A stretch of 64,000 bases of DNA, taken from NCBI GenBank assembly GCA_023375675.1, contig JALQBC010000018.1:372001-436000 (forward strand), written 5' to 3'. The translations under genes were made by a program, and so were the position numbers. Below are positions 33,166-44,237 of the stretch, in pieces. How positions within the stretch are numbered: the first letter of the stretch is position 1; every line of letters begins with the position of its first letter. The notes under the pieces are model-generated. The model was not told the origin of the DNA. It was given only the letters and a program-made list of their open reading frames with translations, and did not search any database. The stretch comes from Cytospora piceicola. Its lineage: Eukaryota > Ascomycota > Sordariomycetes > Diaporthales > Cytosporaceae.

Positions 33166-35934
33166 TTAGAACCCGGGGCTGCCCGACAGATTCCTTTCAT
33201 CTCCCACCTGCTCCTCCCCGCCCGGTGTCCCCGGCCTCTTTGACTCCCTCGTATCTGCCCGGTCATACTTGTCCAGGTCCACATCATTTACCAGGTTCAT
33301 GAACAAGTCCTTCATCCTCCTCTGGTACCACCACCCCACAAAGCTGACTAACGTCATGAACGCAATGGCGGTAATAGCGCAGGGCTTCCAGTACGTCTGT
33401 GCGTCCTGTATCATGACCTTTGAATTCTTCGAGATCATGGCAGTGGCCCCGGTCGGGTCTATCCACTGGTCGACCGTCAGGTAGCAGATGTCGGCCGTGT
33501 ACACGCCCAGCAGCTGCATGAGGGTGCCCCCCAGGGCGGCGAGCGTGGCGATGGTGCCGAAAAAGACGTAGGACGCGTACCAGAGGCAGCACCACACGGA
33601 CCGGATGTCGCGGAACTCCTCGGACCCCAGCGCCCTGCAGATGGTCCAGAACGTTCTGGGCTCGCCCGGGGGAAGGAAGTGGTCGACGTGCTTCGGGTTG
33701 TAGAAGCCGTTGCGTTGCAGCCATCCTCCGCCTCGGAAGAAGTTCAGGGGTCCGGAGCCCCTTTGGGCCGCGTGGGCTCTCTGCCTGACCTCTCCAGCAT
33801 GACCGGCATATGCCCACAGCCATAGGAAGACTTGCCCAATCTCCGCGCATAGGTAGATAGCGAATGTGAAGGACCGGCAGGAGAGGCCAACCTCGGGAGT
33901 GTAGAAAGCTGTAATGAAAGCCAACGCGAATGGGACGCCAAGAAGAAAGGCAGTCATGACCAATAGCATGGACCAGTCGAGCGAGGACAATGTTGTCTTG
34001 TCTCGGAGCTCTTCTAGATCGTGCAAGCAGTCCTTCTGCTCATCCTGCACACCGTATATTTGCTCAGCCTCGCTGCTCAGGCCGTATCTCTCGAGTAGCG
34101 TGTGGACCCAGCGCAGCTTGTTGTGGCCTCTGTGCCACTGCCAAGCGACCTTGTAACAGCTTGGGTAGGCAAGACCAAAGTTCAAGCCTAGTATCATCAG
34201 GTCACCCTCCTCCTTCTCTTCACGTTGTGTTGCGAACACACCCTCAAGAATGTTTGGGTTGTTGCCGGCCAGTAGGAGACCTGAGATGATGGCTATGTGA
34301 GGTATAGTCATGTACCACTGGCCGAAGGCCAAGGCAAGAGCCGTGTCCTCATCCCCGATGCTTTGGATACTCTGTAGCAGGGCAAAGACGAACCCTCCCA
34401 GGAAGAAGACGACAGGGGCTCCGACCATGGACCCGAAAGAATATTGGCAGTTAAGCATGGTTCGTAACCGGGTCTTTGTCTTGCGTGTCTGTCTCTCGAT
34501 CTTGCGGGTTCCTCTACGGAGAGGCTTCTCAATTTCGAAATGACTCGAATTCGTGCAGGCAGCATTTCGGCAGTCCACGTGCCAATGATGGTGCATAGGG
34601 TACTGGCGGGGAGATAAGCCCCTATCGGTGTCTTCGTCATTGTACAGTCGGATCGGGTAGAGAAGCTCCTCCATGTGTCTCCATGGTGACGCTCTCAAAT
34701 GATCGGTCGGCCTGCGTCTGATTCCGGCGTCGGCATGTTCGACACGGATGTCTGGTGTACGCTGTTGAACAATGTTCTGCTGTCCCGAGTGGGATGAGAA
34801 CTGATCCATGCTATTACCTGCCAACGTTGTGTTGTCACCGGAGACTACGCCCAGATGATCAGGTTGTAGAGGTATTAGTCTTTGTCGAATATCACCAACG
34901 TTCCCCACAGAGCTCATGTTGCTGGGAGTACGCCTTAGGTCTAACTCAATAACCGAAGGAGGTCCGACGCCTGGTATCTCACTTGACGAGTGTTTTCTAG
35001 TAGAACCCACTAGGTGATTGAAAGTGTCACTGCCGATCGTACCACTCCGTGGCCGGTCGGGGGGTGGACTGGTGCCGTCGATCACCAGGTGCCCTCGCGA
35101 TTGGCGGCGTGAATGCGCTGGGTCATTCGAAAAGGGATCGTCTTCAAGTGCCAGGTCAAGGTTTCCGATGAGGACAAGCATCAAGAGCCGGCATCTCATA
35201 TCCAACGTCAGGTTCCGGTTCTGCTGCTTCTCTCGCACGAAGTCAATGACGCGGTTGTCGAGCAGAGCCTCGTATAGCCCACTCATGATCATCGGGCCAG
35301 ACAGTGCCCAGCATACAGATAACCAGATAATCGTGTCGACGGTGACGAGAATTATCGCACCGACTGCACCCAGGAAAGCAGGGACGTAGCTCTTGATGCC
35401 GGCAAGATCCGCGACGAAGAAGGCGCGGAAGACGTGAAGCTTCCGACGTCTAGGGACCGAGAGGCAGAAAATGACGGCAGGTAAGAGAAAGCCGGACAGA
35501 GGCTGCAACCAGCCGTTGAGGTTGTCTGTGCTGCTGAGTTGCCATCCGGGACAGGTATCGGCGAGCCATTTGTACGTTACGTTGATCTCGAAGGTGCCTC
35601 CAGGCACATTCGATTCGTATGTTGCTGTGCAAGGGAACTGGCTCTCGTTGAAGGCTATCATCAGCTCTTCTACATCCAGGCCCTGGACTGGTGGGTCCTG
35701 AATGACTGCCAACTCGGTCCCATTGACGGTCAGGGAATCTCTGACGGCTTTGATGCAGCACCAGGTGAAATTTTGGCCTCCAATCGACGTCTTCCAAGGT
35801 ATTGGGGTATATTTCTCATTGTTTGCCACAGGTGGAAATAGTTCTTCGACAGTTTGGTTCTGCGCCAATGAGGTGGTCAGCAGGGAGGCGATAAGGATAA
35901 GTGCCCTGATGGGGCCATTGATAGGCAGTGGCAT
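33166..35934 (-). CDS. Large multi-pass membrane protein with signal peptide, fungal-specific
   Basis: An intronless ORF of 922 residues. The start at 35934 (MPLPINGPIRALILIASLLT) gives a good signal peptide cut near SLAQ; the codon two residues upstream is GTG. A roughly 125-residue extracellular part with N-glycosylation sites (NQT, NFT, NGT, NES, NVT) and Cys pairs follows. Hydrophobic segments come next: LSGFLLPAVIFCLSV, AFLGAVGAIILVTVDTIIWL, and later segments near residues 490-545, 660-715 and 790-880 (for example MLLVMTAFLLGVPFALAFIT). Between them is a long Ser/Arg/Pro-rich cytosolic loop. The C-terminus is acidic, then Gly/Pro-rich. I do not recognise a characterised family; transport or sensing is a guess from topology. 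Confidence 0.75.
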   Translation of the reverse strand: MPLPINGPIRALILIASLLTTSLAQNQTVEELFPPVANNEKYTPIPWKTSIGGQNFTWCCIKAVRDSLTVNGTELAVIQDPPVQGLDVEELMIAFNESQFPCTATYESNVPGGTFEINVTYKWLADTCPGWQLSSTDNLNGWLQPLSGFLLPAVIFCLSVPRRRKLHVFRAFFVADLAGIKSYVPAFLGAVGAIILVTVDTIIWLSVCWALSGPMIMSGLYEALLDNRVIDFVREKQQNRNLTLDMRCRLLMLVLIGNLDLALEDDPFSNDPAHSRRQSRGHLVIDGTSPPPDRPRSGTIGSDTFNHLVGSTRKHSSSEIPGVGPPSVIELDLRRTPSNMSSVGNVGDIRQRLIPLQPDHLGVVSGDNTTLAGNSMDQFSSHSGQQNIVQQRTPDIRVEHADAGIRRRPTDHLRASPWRHMEELLYPIRLYNDEDTDRGLSPRQYPMHHHWHVDCRNAACTNSSHFEIEKPLRRGTRKIERQTRKTKTRLRTMLNCQYSFGSMVGAPVVFFLGGFVFALLQSIQSIGDEDTALALAFGQWYMTIPHIAIISGLLLAGNNPNILEGVFATQREEKEEGDLMILGLNFGLAYPSCYKVAWQWHRGHNKLRWVHTLLERYGLSSEAEQIYGVQDEQKDCLHDLEELRDKTTLSSLDWSMLLVMTAFLLGVPFALAFITAFYTPEVGLSCRSFTFAIYLCAEIGQVFLWLWAYAGHAGEVRQRAHAAQRGSGPLNFFRGGGWLQRNGFYNPKHVDHFLPPGEPRTFWTICRALGSEEFRDIRSVWCCLWYASYVFFGTIATLAALGGTLMQLLGVYTADICYLTVDQWIDPTGATAMISKNSKVMIQDAQTYWKPCAITAIAFMTLVSFVGWWYQRRMKDLFMNLVNDVDLDKYDRADTRESKRPGTPGGEEQVGDERNLSGSPGF

Positions 35935-37051
35935 GGTCACTGGTGTAGAAGATCCATGAGCTTCGAGATCATTGTTGATGAAGTATCAGAAATGAGAGAT
36001 ATATAATATAGTGCAACAGCTAATGTGGACCAGAGATATGTCGTGTTCTTCGGTGTAGGATCCCTCCAGATGTGTATAGCAAGTTGTGGCCTGGGCAGGC
36101 GCATGCAGCTGAAGACGATGACAGGAGATATCACTCGGAGTCGCGATATCACTCACCATGGAGGTTGCCTACCAGCAAGGGGGAGGGGATGCCAGCTTCC
36201 GATTCTAGGCGTTGCTATGCGGCAGCACGTCTGTATGTCTGAGCAATAACATTGGAGCACATTTAAGGCAACCGGCCTCGTCATACGCACAATGATAGCG
36301 GATGAAGGTTGGTTGGAGGCTCAGCTATCCTGTGGTTGATAAGCCGTCAACCGCCTGCAAATGGACGGTTTAGGCACCGGACATTTATAGACCTGCCATA
36401 TCCGTTCAGTTTACCGCTAGAATGAGGCTGTAGAACGCCACATTCTTTTGACTTGACCAACCAACCTATCGCTGGCATTGCCCAACCCACGATAACGATG
36501 TGGCTTGAAGGGAGGATGTTCTGATGCGCACAGGGGACGATGGCTGACAGCTGCGGACCATGCGAACCATGCGAACCATGCGAACCATTTGAACCATGTG
36601 AACCATTGTGGACCACACCGCACCCTCACAAGGAAGCCTCAAATACGAAAACGTGGCTTGGAAGGAGTCCTTGTCAGACGGTGCAAGCGAAGTGTAATCA
36701 AGCTGACAAGACTTGGTATCTATTAAAATAGATGCTTATCCAATGCTTTGTCACATGCCATGTTGGATTAGCCGAAATACCCTAACCCGTATTGTGTTGC
36801 ATAAGCGGAGGGGGGGGGTGGCTGTTATCAGGCTACCTAAGTAGTGTGGTTATGGTCAGGAGGCCAGTGCTTATAGTCTAGATTATTAACTGCACTGCCT
36901 CCTTTCCGGAAGCTCAAGCAGACGGGGAAGAGGGTTGTGACTTTCGTTCGGTGAGCCAGAAAACTCATTCTAATATCCTAATCAGTAAGAACTTGCTGCT
37001 CTCTGGAACAGGAGCCGTTATCTGTGCCGTGTAGCACTGCACTGTACGATG
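35935..37051. repeat. Gap with 9-bp tandem repeat
   Basis: A 9-bp unit (accatgcga and variants) is repeated about six times at 36556-36608. It reads as CEP or GSH tripeptides in short ORFs on the two strands, which I regard as incidental. The rest is the upstream region of the membrane-protein gene and unassigned sequence with a G-homopolymer near 36809-36817. Confidence 0.5.
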
Positions 37052-38190
37052 CTAGAAAACTGAGCCCAAACTCCGCCGTAAAGTAGTCATCAACCCCAGT
37101 TGGACATTATGTCGCTTCCCATAATCGCCACTCGGGCCCTGCTTTAGGCAGAGCAAAGTCCCATCCATCAGGATCTGGCAGTGTAGTATGCCAGTGTTGG
37201 TCCAGTTGTGAGGAATAAAGAAATGACGAATGACTTTGTACCCCTCTGGTAGCAATGCTGCATGTGTGCAGACCCACAAGCCTTTGTCGAGAAACACGAC
37301 GCGGACATCCGGGAGTGACACAAGTACATAGTGAACCGTGTCGTGAAGGGTCTTCGACAACTCGAAGATCCTTACCGGTGAGGTGTCGTCCTCGGTCGGG
37401 TGTGTTCCGGCAGAAAGTCTGGATGTTGGTAGGACGGCAAAGCCATAGTGGTAGGTAACGTATTCGACCTGCTACCATTACCTCTGTTCTAAGAGTGATG
37501 TATTGTGCACTCAGAGATCCCAATATTGACGGCGGCAACTTGCAACTTGCAACCTGCTTGGCGACAATGCGGACCCACAGGCAATTTCCTCGCGAATGTT
37601 TCGTGATTTCGTCAATGATTGTAGGAGCCATAGTAGGGTCATCAAGTGAGTGTATCATGTAGCTTAACTTCGAAGGCTACAGACGGTGCATAATGAAGAC
37701 TACTTATAGTTTAGGAGGGGTTAATGATTCCCTGAACCCCTTACGGTTGCCACTACAATGATCTGGTCCTTGAACTGATTGTCATTAGACGGCTTATGGT
37801 CAAGCTCATCCGCAATGACCGTACGAATATCGGCTGCATTATCAGGTTGTGGTTGTTCGGCCACAGTAATCCATTCTTTTGCGTTCTGAATGGCTTGGAT
37901 AATTTCAATGTTGCGGTTGTGACCGACTCAGGAGCAGGATGTTAACTTGAATACTGAACTCACCAACCGGTTAAGCAGAGATCAAATTTCAGTCTGGCTA
38001 ATTCTGACTCGTCGATGGAATCAAGAACCTAGGAGATGTCTTTGTCGTCTTCCTTATCAGCTAATATCAATCTCAAAGTAAGAATCCTTCCAGATGTTAA
38101 GTAATGACGTTCGTCTTCTGCGGCGTTGAACTCTACGAAGGCGATTTGGAGACATTGCTCGATACAGTAACTAACATACTTAAATACTTT
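37052..38190 (-). pseudogene. Broken NACHT / STAND NTPase relic
   Basis: Pieces of a fungal NLR-type protein lie in order on the minus strand but in different frames. At about 38160-37970 a frame reads AFVEFNAAEDERHYLT and, after an in-frame TAG, VLDSIDESELARLKFDL, which matches the Walker B region of NACHT domains. Around 37920-37740 NIEIIQAIQNAKEWITVAEQ follows. At about 37640-37560 DEITKHSRGNCLWVRIVAKQ is the conserved 'GxFLWVRLV' motif. Finally 37330-37130 reads VRVVFLDKGLWVCTHA and RHFFIPHNW, typical of the far C-terminus of WD-type NACHT proteins. The large gap between the last two parts means most repeats are deleted. Confidence 0.6.
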
Positions 38191-38607
38191 AGGCTTTGCC
38201 TGTTTACATCATGCTAGGGACGCACGTATGCATGCATTTAAATGACCACTTAGAAAGTGATCGTGTCTCATACTATGATGCGATTATTCTTAGGTACCAT
38301 AATTTCGAAGTCCCATGTTCCAATACTATCAGTTGCATCGTTGTCAGATCATTCATTATGCATCGCATAAAGCGCAAAATGAGTCAACAGTCAACACGTT
38401 CTAGAATCGCCCATATTATAATTATTGCGTCCAGATTATGATATCGGTATTTTCTCCACCTGAATTGCGCGTCACCTAGGTACGATTTGAGATTTCTTGA
38501 ATTAAAATGCCTCTATTATTCTTCTGCCTTCTTTTCTTTTCTTCCAATTGGCTGCTCTGCCGTACCTACAGGACTATCCTACGACAGCTGCTAAGCCGCC
38601 GCCTACA
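38191..38607. other. AT-rich gap
   Basis: AT-rich sequence with no supported gene between the NACHT relic and a MITE-like repeat. Confidence 0.4.
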
Positions 38608-38782
38608 GTGGCTTCCCCCCTTATATCATATTCCATATAGCACAAACCCTTGTTATATCATATAAATCCAGTGGATGGATTGGCTAATAATGTATGTGAC
38701 CCCTTACCCCTATTTATCATATGTGCCTTATATATCATACAGGTGGCTTGGATGGGCCATATGATATATAGGGGGTAGCCAC
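38608..38782. mobile_element. Candidate MITE, ~175 bp
   Basis: The ends form imperfect terminal inverted repeats of about 27 bp: gtggcttccccccttatatc at the left and, in reverse complement, gtggctaccccctatatatc at the right, differing at only a few positions. The interior is AT-rich with further ttatatcat units and has no coding capacity. I could not identify an unambiguous target-site duplication, so the boundaries may shift by a few bases. Confidence 0.5.
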
Positions 38783-39297
38783 ATGCAAAAAACTGTATTC
38801 CGTCCGCTCTTAGGCGGGGTAGATCTGTATATATGCAAGATTCGACTTTACATTAAGCCTTGTATGGACGAAGACCCCCTCTTGCTGTGGGATCTTGGAT
38901 CGCCGCTGCACGAGGGACAGCCGTAGCCTACTAGCTTGAGGTTCTCCATATACTGTGCACTAGGCAGCCACTCACTATGCTTGTGGCTTGAAGCAGCTGA
39001 ATGAGTATGGGACTAAAGACTGGCCAGATCTCGGGGTAACATTATGCATGTATGTGCAGTTTCAGAAGCGCCGCTGTCGGAGAGATTTCAGCAGATTCCC
39101 CGTGTCCAGATGTCAGCTGAGCGTCAACTTGCCACCTGGGCAGATCGACACCAAGGCTCTCTGATCGCTTGCTCAGAGTATAACATCGAATGCGCTGACG
39201 GTTTGAAAATATCATCCGGTCGTGGTCACAAAGCTTTGTAACCTCAATAGCCCTGCCGCTACTCGACTCTGGCACCTGGGGCACCACACGTGCAGTC
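38783..39297. other. Upstream region of the patatin-NACHT gene
   Basis: No gene is seen; it probably contains the promoter of the following gene. Confidence 0.35.
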
Positions 39298-42200
39298 ATG
39301 GCCGGTAAATCAGTTGGCCACTCTGGCAGAAGTCTCTGCTTCCTCAGCCTGGATGGAGGAGGTGTCCGAGGGTTGTCATCTCTCTACATCCTTAAGAGTA
39401 TGGTAGAATGCATCGACCCGGATAACCCGCCAAAGCCATGCAACCTTTTCGATATGATCGGGGGAACTTCAACTGGTGGCTTGATCGCCCTTATGCTCGG
39501 CCGCCTTGAAATGACCGTCGACGAATGCATTGAGGCCTACAAGACGATGTCACCACAGTTATTCACTAAGCTTCATCATCGGCTGAATCTCAGGGGGAAA
39601 GTCCAAGGCAGATTCGACCATACTGCTATCGAGTCCGCTGTCAAGGACATTCTGCGAAATAAAGGTCTCGACGAAGATGAATTGTTGCGAGACATTAGCG
39701 CGTCTTCAACCAAAACGTAAGTATCTCCTTTAGTTTTCCCAGGGACTTCTAAAACGTCTAACTGTAGTCTTAATAGTTTTGTGTGTGCGACTAGCAAGCA
39801 GACAGGGCGAACAGCATTGTTACGTAGTTATCGCCAGAAAGGACGCTCAGAAGATCTCCCCAAAGTCACCACTATCTGGCAAGCCGCTCGAGCCACATCC
39901 GCAGCGACTTCATTTTTTGACTCAATCGAGATTGGCAACGAGGAATTTGTGGACGGCGCAACCCCAGCCAACAACCCTATCATGGAGCTTTGGGCCGAAG
40001 CTTGGGGCTACTTTAGTCCCGAGGACAATGCTTCCTGGGACCTAGACGACAACATCTCATGCTTGGTCTCCGTTGGCACCGGTATCCCCACGGTCAGACC
40101 ATTCGGAGATGATCCTGTCAGTATCGGTGCGAAACTAGTAAAGATAGCTACCGACACGGAGAAAAGCGCTGAAGAATTCTCCCGTCACCACCCCAAGTTA
40201 CATAGCCCGCAGCGGTATTTCCGTTTCAATGTGACCAGGGGGCTGGAGGGGGTTGGGCTGGAAGATCACAGCAAACAGAAAGAGATTATCAGTGCAACCC
40301 GAATGTATGTTGAGTCTTTCGAGACCTCAAGGATGCTGATGAACTGCTCTGCGAGCCTCAGCCAAATCCATCGTGAGTGGACAGGAGAGATTTCATATGT
40401 TTATTATTGTTCATTGCTCCAATGACTAACTATCATAGAACTATCTGCCAATTACAATATCTCGTTGGCTCATTGCCAGGATGATAATCTGAAGTCTTTC
40501 TTGAGAAACACCCTCCTTCTCAGTAAGATGTTCAACATAGCCCCAACGTCGGAGGTTCTGGCATGGTTCACGAACACAAGAAATTACCGGAACTGGATCG
40601 AATCAAAAGGTGGCTGTCTTTATTATCCTGTCACTCATCGAACCTCACAAGGCTTCGGAAAGACACTGCTAGGCGCCCTTCCAGCTTCGTGGACCACATT
40701 CCCTCCCCCTACATTCGATGGCCCTGTCAAGGTGGCATATGTAGACTGCTCCCACGCCGGATCCAGCACAATGAACGATGTTGTACGAAGACTGGTGTGC
40801 CAGGTATTGATTCACTTCTTCCCAGCGGAATGTACGTGGCTTCGCGTGATTTCTCATGTCACATCTCCGGAGCGGCGCCTGAATGCAGCCAATCTTGAGG
40901 AAGCCAGTCTCGGACAATTACTCGAAATCTTGCGCTTCCTAGTGGAATCCACTTTGGGGGTGAATACGACACTACTGTTTATTGTGAATAACATACACAA
41001 TCTGAACAGTAACTCGCCAGCTGATGAACTCCTTCAAACCAGAGTAGTGATGGAGCGTATGGGGATTTTTCTTTTCATAACTGGCCAGCTGTATTTATCA
41101 AGAACCAATAAGGACTGGGGTGCGTCAACGTTGGCAAACGTAGACGAGGAGACAGAATATCGAGGTAAGGACAACCCTCTGCGATCCACTACCCTAGGGT
41201 AGCTTCACTGATACGAGTCCATAGAGTGTCTCGAGGCGCTTAAATTCGATGACTTGTTCACACGACGAAACCAAGTCTCTAAAGCGTTAACGGGAACCAA
41301 TCAATGGTTGCTGGAAAACAAATCATTCACTACATGGACAAAATCCCAAGCCGGACTCCTCTGGATTCAGGGAAAACCAGGTTCTGGCAAGTCGGTGCTC
41401 GCCAAGTCAATTCTTGGAATGGAATCCCGGTCGTCTGATACCGCCATTATGGTTAGTTGGTTTTACAGCAAACGAGGAGGGATTTCCGGCACATCCCATG
41501 ACTCCATGATGCGCTCTATCACATATCAAATCCTCGTTCAATGCCCGAGCCTCTTCAAAACATTTCGCAATTCCTACCGGCAATATGGCTTGATACGCGA
41601 TACATTCGCCACCCTTCTCCTTCCTGCCTCCGTTGAGGAGAGATTCCCGAGGATCATATGTCTTCTTGATGGTCTAGATGAGAGTGAGGATAGAGATGGC
41701 GACATGGCAAGAGATATCCTTTGCTTGCTGGCGGAACTGACCGAGCGACCTGGCTCCCGGCTGAAGGTACTTGTGTTAAGTCGACCGTATAAAATCATAC
41801 AAATGGTCTACGGCACATACGACATTCTTCTAGAAGCTGAGAATCGCGCAGACGTCGAAAAGATAGTCGAAAGTGGAGTTGACTCGCTGTCTCAGACGAT
41901 AAACCATCTAGCCAGCGAGACTTTCACTTCCTTCGGCCAGGCACGCCGAATGAGGCTAGAAGACGACCTTGACAACGCACCGAAGCGCTATTCAGATGCT
42001 CGAGATAACACTGTGTCGGAACACAACCGTGAAGCAGCCGAGGCTGTCCGGGAATACCTGAAGGAAAATGCTCGGGGGGTCACACTCTGGGTGACCCTCT
42101 CACTCCAGCAGATTATACGGTTCGCAAGCCGGGGGCCTTGCACGTGGGCAGCAGTGCAAAAACTACTCCGCAGGCTTCCGCTCGAGCTTGACCAGATGTA

Positions 42201-43413
42201 CGATATGATTGTACAGGAGCTCATGACGAGCTGTGATCGAGAACATATGCTCATGGCCCGTAAAGTCTTGGCCTGGGTCATGACAGCCAGCACGAGAAGG
42301 CCGCTGTTATTCAGAGAGCTGATGGATGCGATGTCTATCCCTGACGACTGGGAAACGGCAGGTATTGACATCGATGAGAGCCGTGACCCAATCCGCGATA
42401 ATCGTCCGATCTTCTCAACATGGCCGGGGCTCTGGCTTTCGATCAATAACATCTGCGGGCCCCTGGTGGAGTTTGTGAATCCTTCTGATGTAAGGACTTT
42501 CCACTACGACAGGCCAAGCAAGGTCACAGGAAGCTCCGTCGTCCAGCTTGTTCACCAGACGGCCAAAGACTTCCTTGAGAAATGCCAACACCGCATGTTC
42601 GGGTTTCGACCGGACGAGGCCAGGCTTCTCGTTCGCGATTACGGAATTATGTACCTACGCCTTGTCATACCACTAAGCAAAGCAAAATACGCGCCATACT
42701 TAGATGATGTCTCGGACGATTGGGAGACAACGGTACGGGACCTTCTCCAATATCTTGACGACAAGCATCTGATCCCTTTCGTCTTGGTGTACTGCAACAT
42801 TCACGCAAAGGACTTGATACTTGCTGCCTCTTCTGACAATAAAGATTGGAGACTATCGGCGTTCTTCCACGATATGGAGTACAAAGACCTGGAAGTCGAC
42901 GGCGTAGTAGAGAAGACGGTGGTGGGGCTCCTCTACCGCCTGGGATGCAACCTAGGAATGGACGTTGCGGTTGGTAACCTCCTGTTCCTAACCTCCCTTC
43001 GTGGCGGGTGGTGGAGGGCACACCGCGCCGCCGTGCTGCGTGCCGCTTCCGCCGCGGCCCGCTCATGTCGCATCCGAAGCCTGCGCAACATATTGACCAG
43101 GGAGCAATACCGCCTGACCAAGCCCGCCCGCCGGGCCGCGTTGCATTTGGGTGATCGAGACGACCCCCAGAGCCTATATCGAGTCATCGCCAGACCCCCC
43201 ACCACTTATCCACCTGACTTACATAACGTGAGGAAGCCATTACGGCGTTTGCTCAAATCAAGGGTGCCAGAGCTGTCTCAGGTCGGAGACGTGGAGAAAG
43301 TCAAGATGGCAATTTCCCGCGTCATCCACTATCTTCTGGGTAACTTGCAGCCTGTCGAGCTCGTTGGCGTGGAGGTTTATGACGATATGGGTCTCGCTTT
43401 AGAGCTCATCTAG
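39298..43413 (+). CDS. Patatin-like phospholipase - NACHT STAND protein (fungal NLR-like)
   Basis: Four exons (39298-39716, 39777-40372, 40439-41164, 41225-43413) join in frame to 1309 residues. The N-terminal patatin domain has the oxyanion loop DGGGVRG (residues 19-25), the nucleophile elbow GGTSTGG with Ser58, and the catalytic Asp199 in VDGATPANNP, so the Ser-Asp dyad is complete and lipid hydrolysis is likely. A linker domain leads to a NACHT NTPase with Walker A GKPGSGKS (630-637) and Walker B IICLLDGLDE (724-733). The C-terminal 450 residues are helical with no recognisable ankyrin, WD40 or TPR repeats. Patatin-STAND proteins such as Neurospora PLP-1 control cell death in allorecognition, so a non-self response role is a reasonable inference. 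Intron 3 contains a TACCCTAGGGTA palindrome at 41190-41201. Confidence 0.85.
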
Positions 43414-44237
43414 AGACCTTTGACGCGGTTTAGGGGCCCGCTGAAGCGATCGTTGTTAAGGCTTACAGGATATATAACCCCCTTCTTGCTTGGTTTTCGA
43501 AATGGCCTGTTGGATGTCCGACTGGGATGGGCCGGGGGAAAAGGGGTCTAGATACCGCTCTGCACTTCTATGAAAAACAAGGCGTTGGCGACTGTGGGGC
43601 AGACGGTGATGCTCGTGATCGTTGCACCCTAGCTGAAGCTCACCGTCGAGCCCACGTTGCCCAGACTGAGGACCGCCAGGGCGTAGGGATGCACAACTCG
43701 GTGTTTTTTTTTCTTTTTGGGTTCTATTTGGTAACTTATGGAATGGAATATCACAGAGTTTTATTTGGACCCAGACGTGCGGGTGAAACAGACCCTCATA
43801 TAGCAGAGTAGAGGCTATCAATTTCCTTGATTTCTATATATGAAATGGGGGTATCAAGAACTTAGTTGCCTTCGTCTTCCGAGACGGAGCCACCCGCAGA
43901 CAAGTCAATAACAATGGGGCGCCTATACTAAGAACGGGAGTGTGGAGTCAAAAAGAAAACAAAATGTTTTTTTAAAGGGTACTACAAACAGTGTAGAATA
44001 AAAACAAACAACTTTTGGTGCATCCCTACCAGGGCGGAGATCGCTGCATATTCGTTGGCCATCAACATCAAGCCTTTGAGTGGTGGGCCTTAACTACTAC
44101 CGTTCAGGGATCCCCCACTCTAGAATGTGCTTCCGTACTTACCTCCACCGCTGCGCTGCTCGATGAGTACACTTTGCTCACTACTTCCCTTGAACTTTCT
44201 CCATATTACCAAGGAGTTCATTACCGCGAACGAGAAC
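43414..44237. other. Gap after the patatin-NACHT gene
   Basis: No gene is supported. The T-homopolymer near 43704-43712 and short ORFs show nothing recognisable. Confidence 0.4.

Noticed and set aside
36347..36731. Short ORFs of repeated CEP or GSH tripeptides
   Set aside because: They are translations of the 9-bp tandem repeat, with no start context or splice support.
38797..38830. Piece resembling fungal 5S rRNA (ccgtccgctct)
   Set aside because: Only about 11 bases match and the flanking 5S elements are absent.
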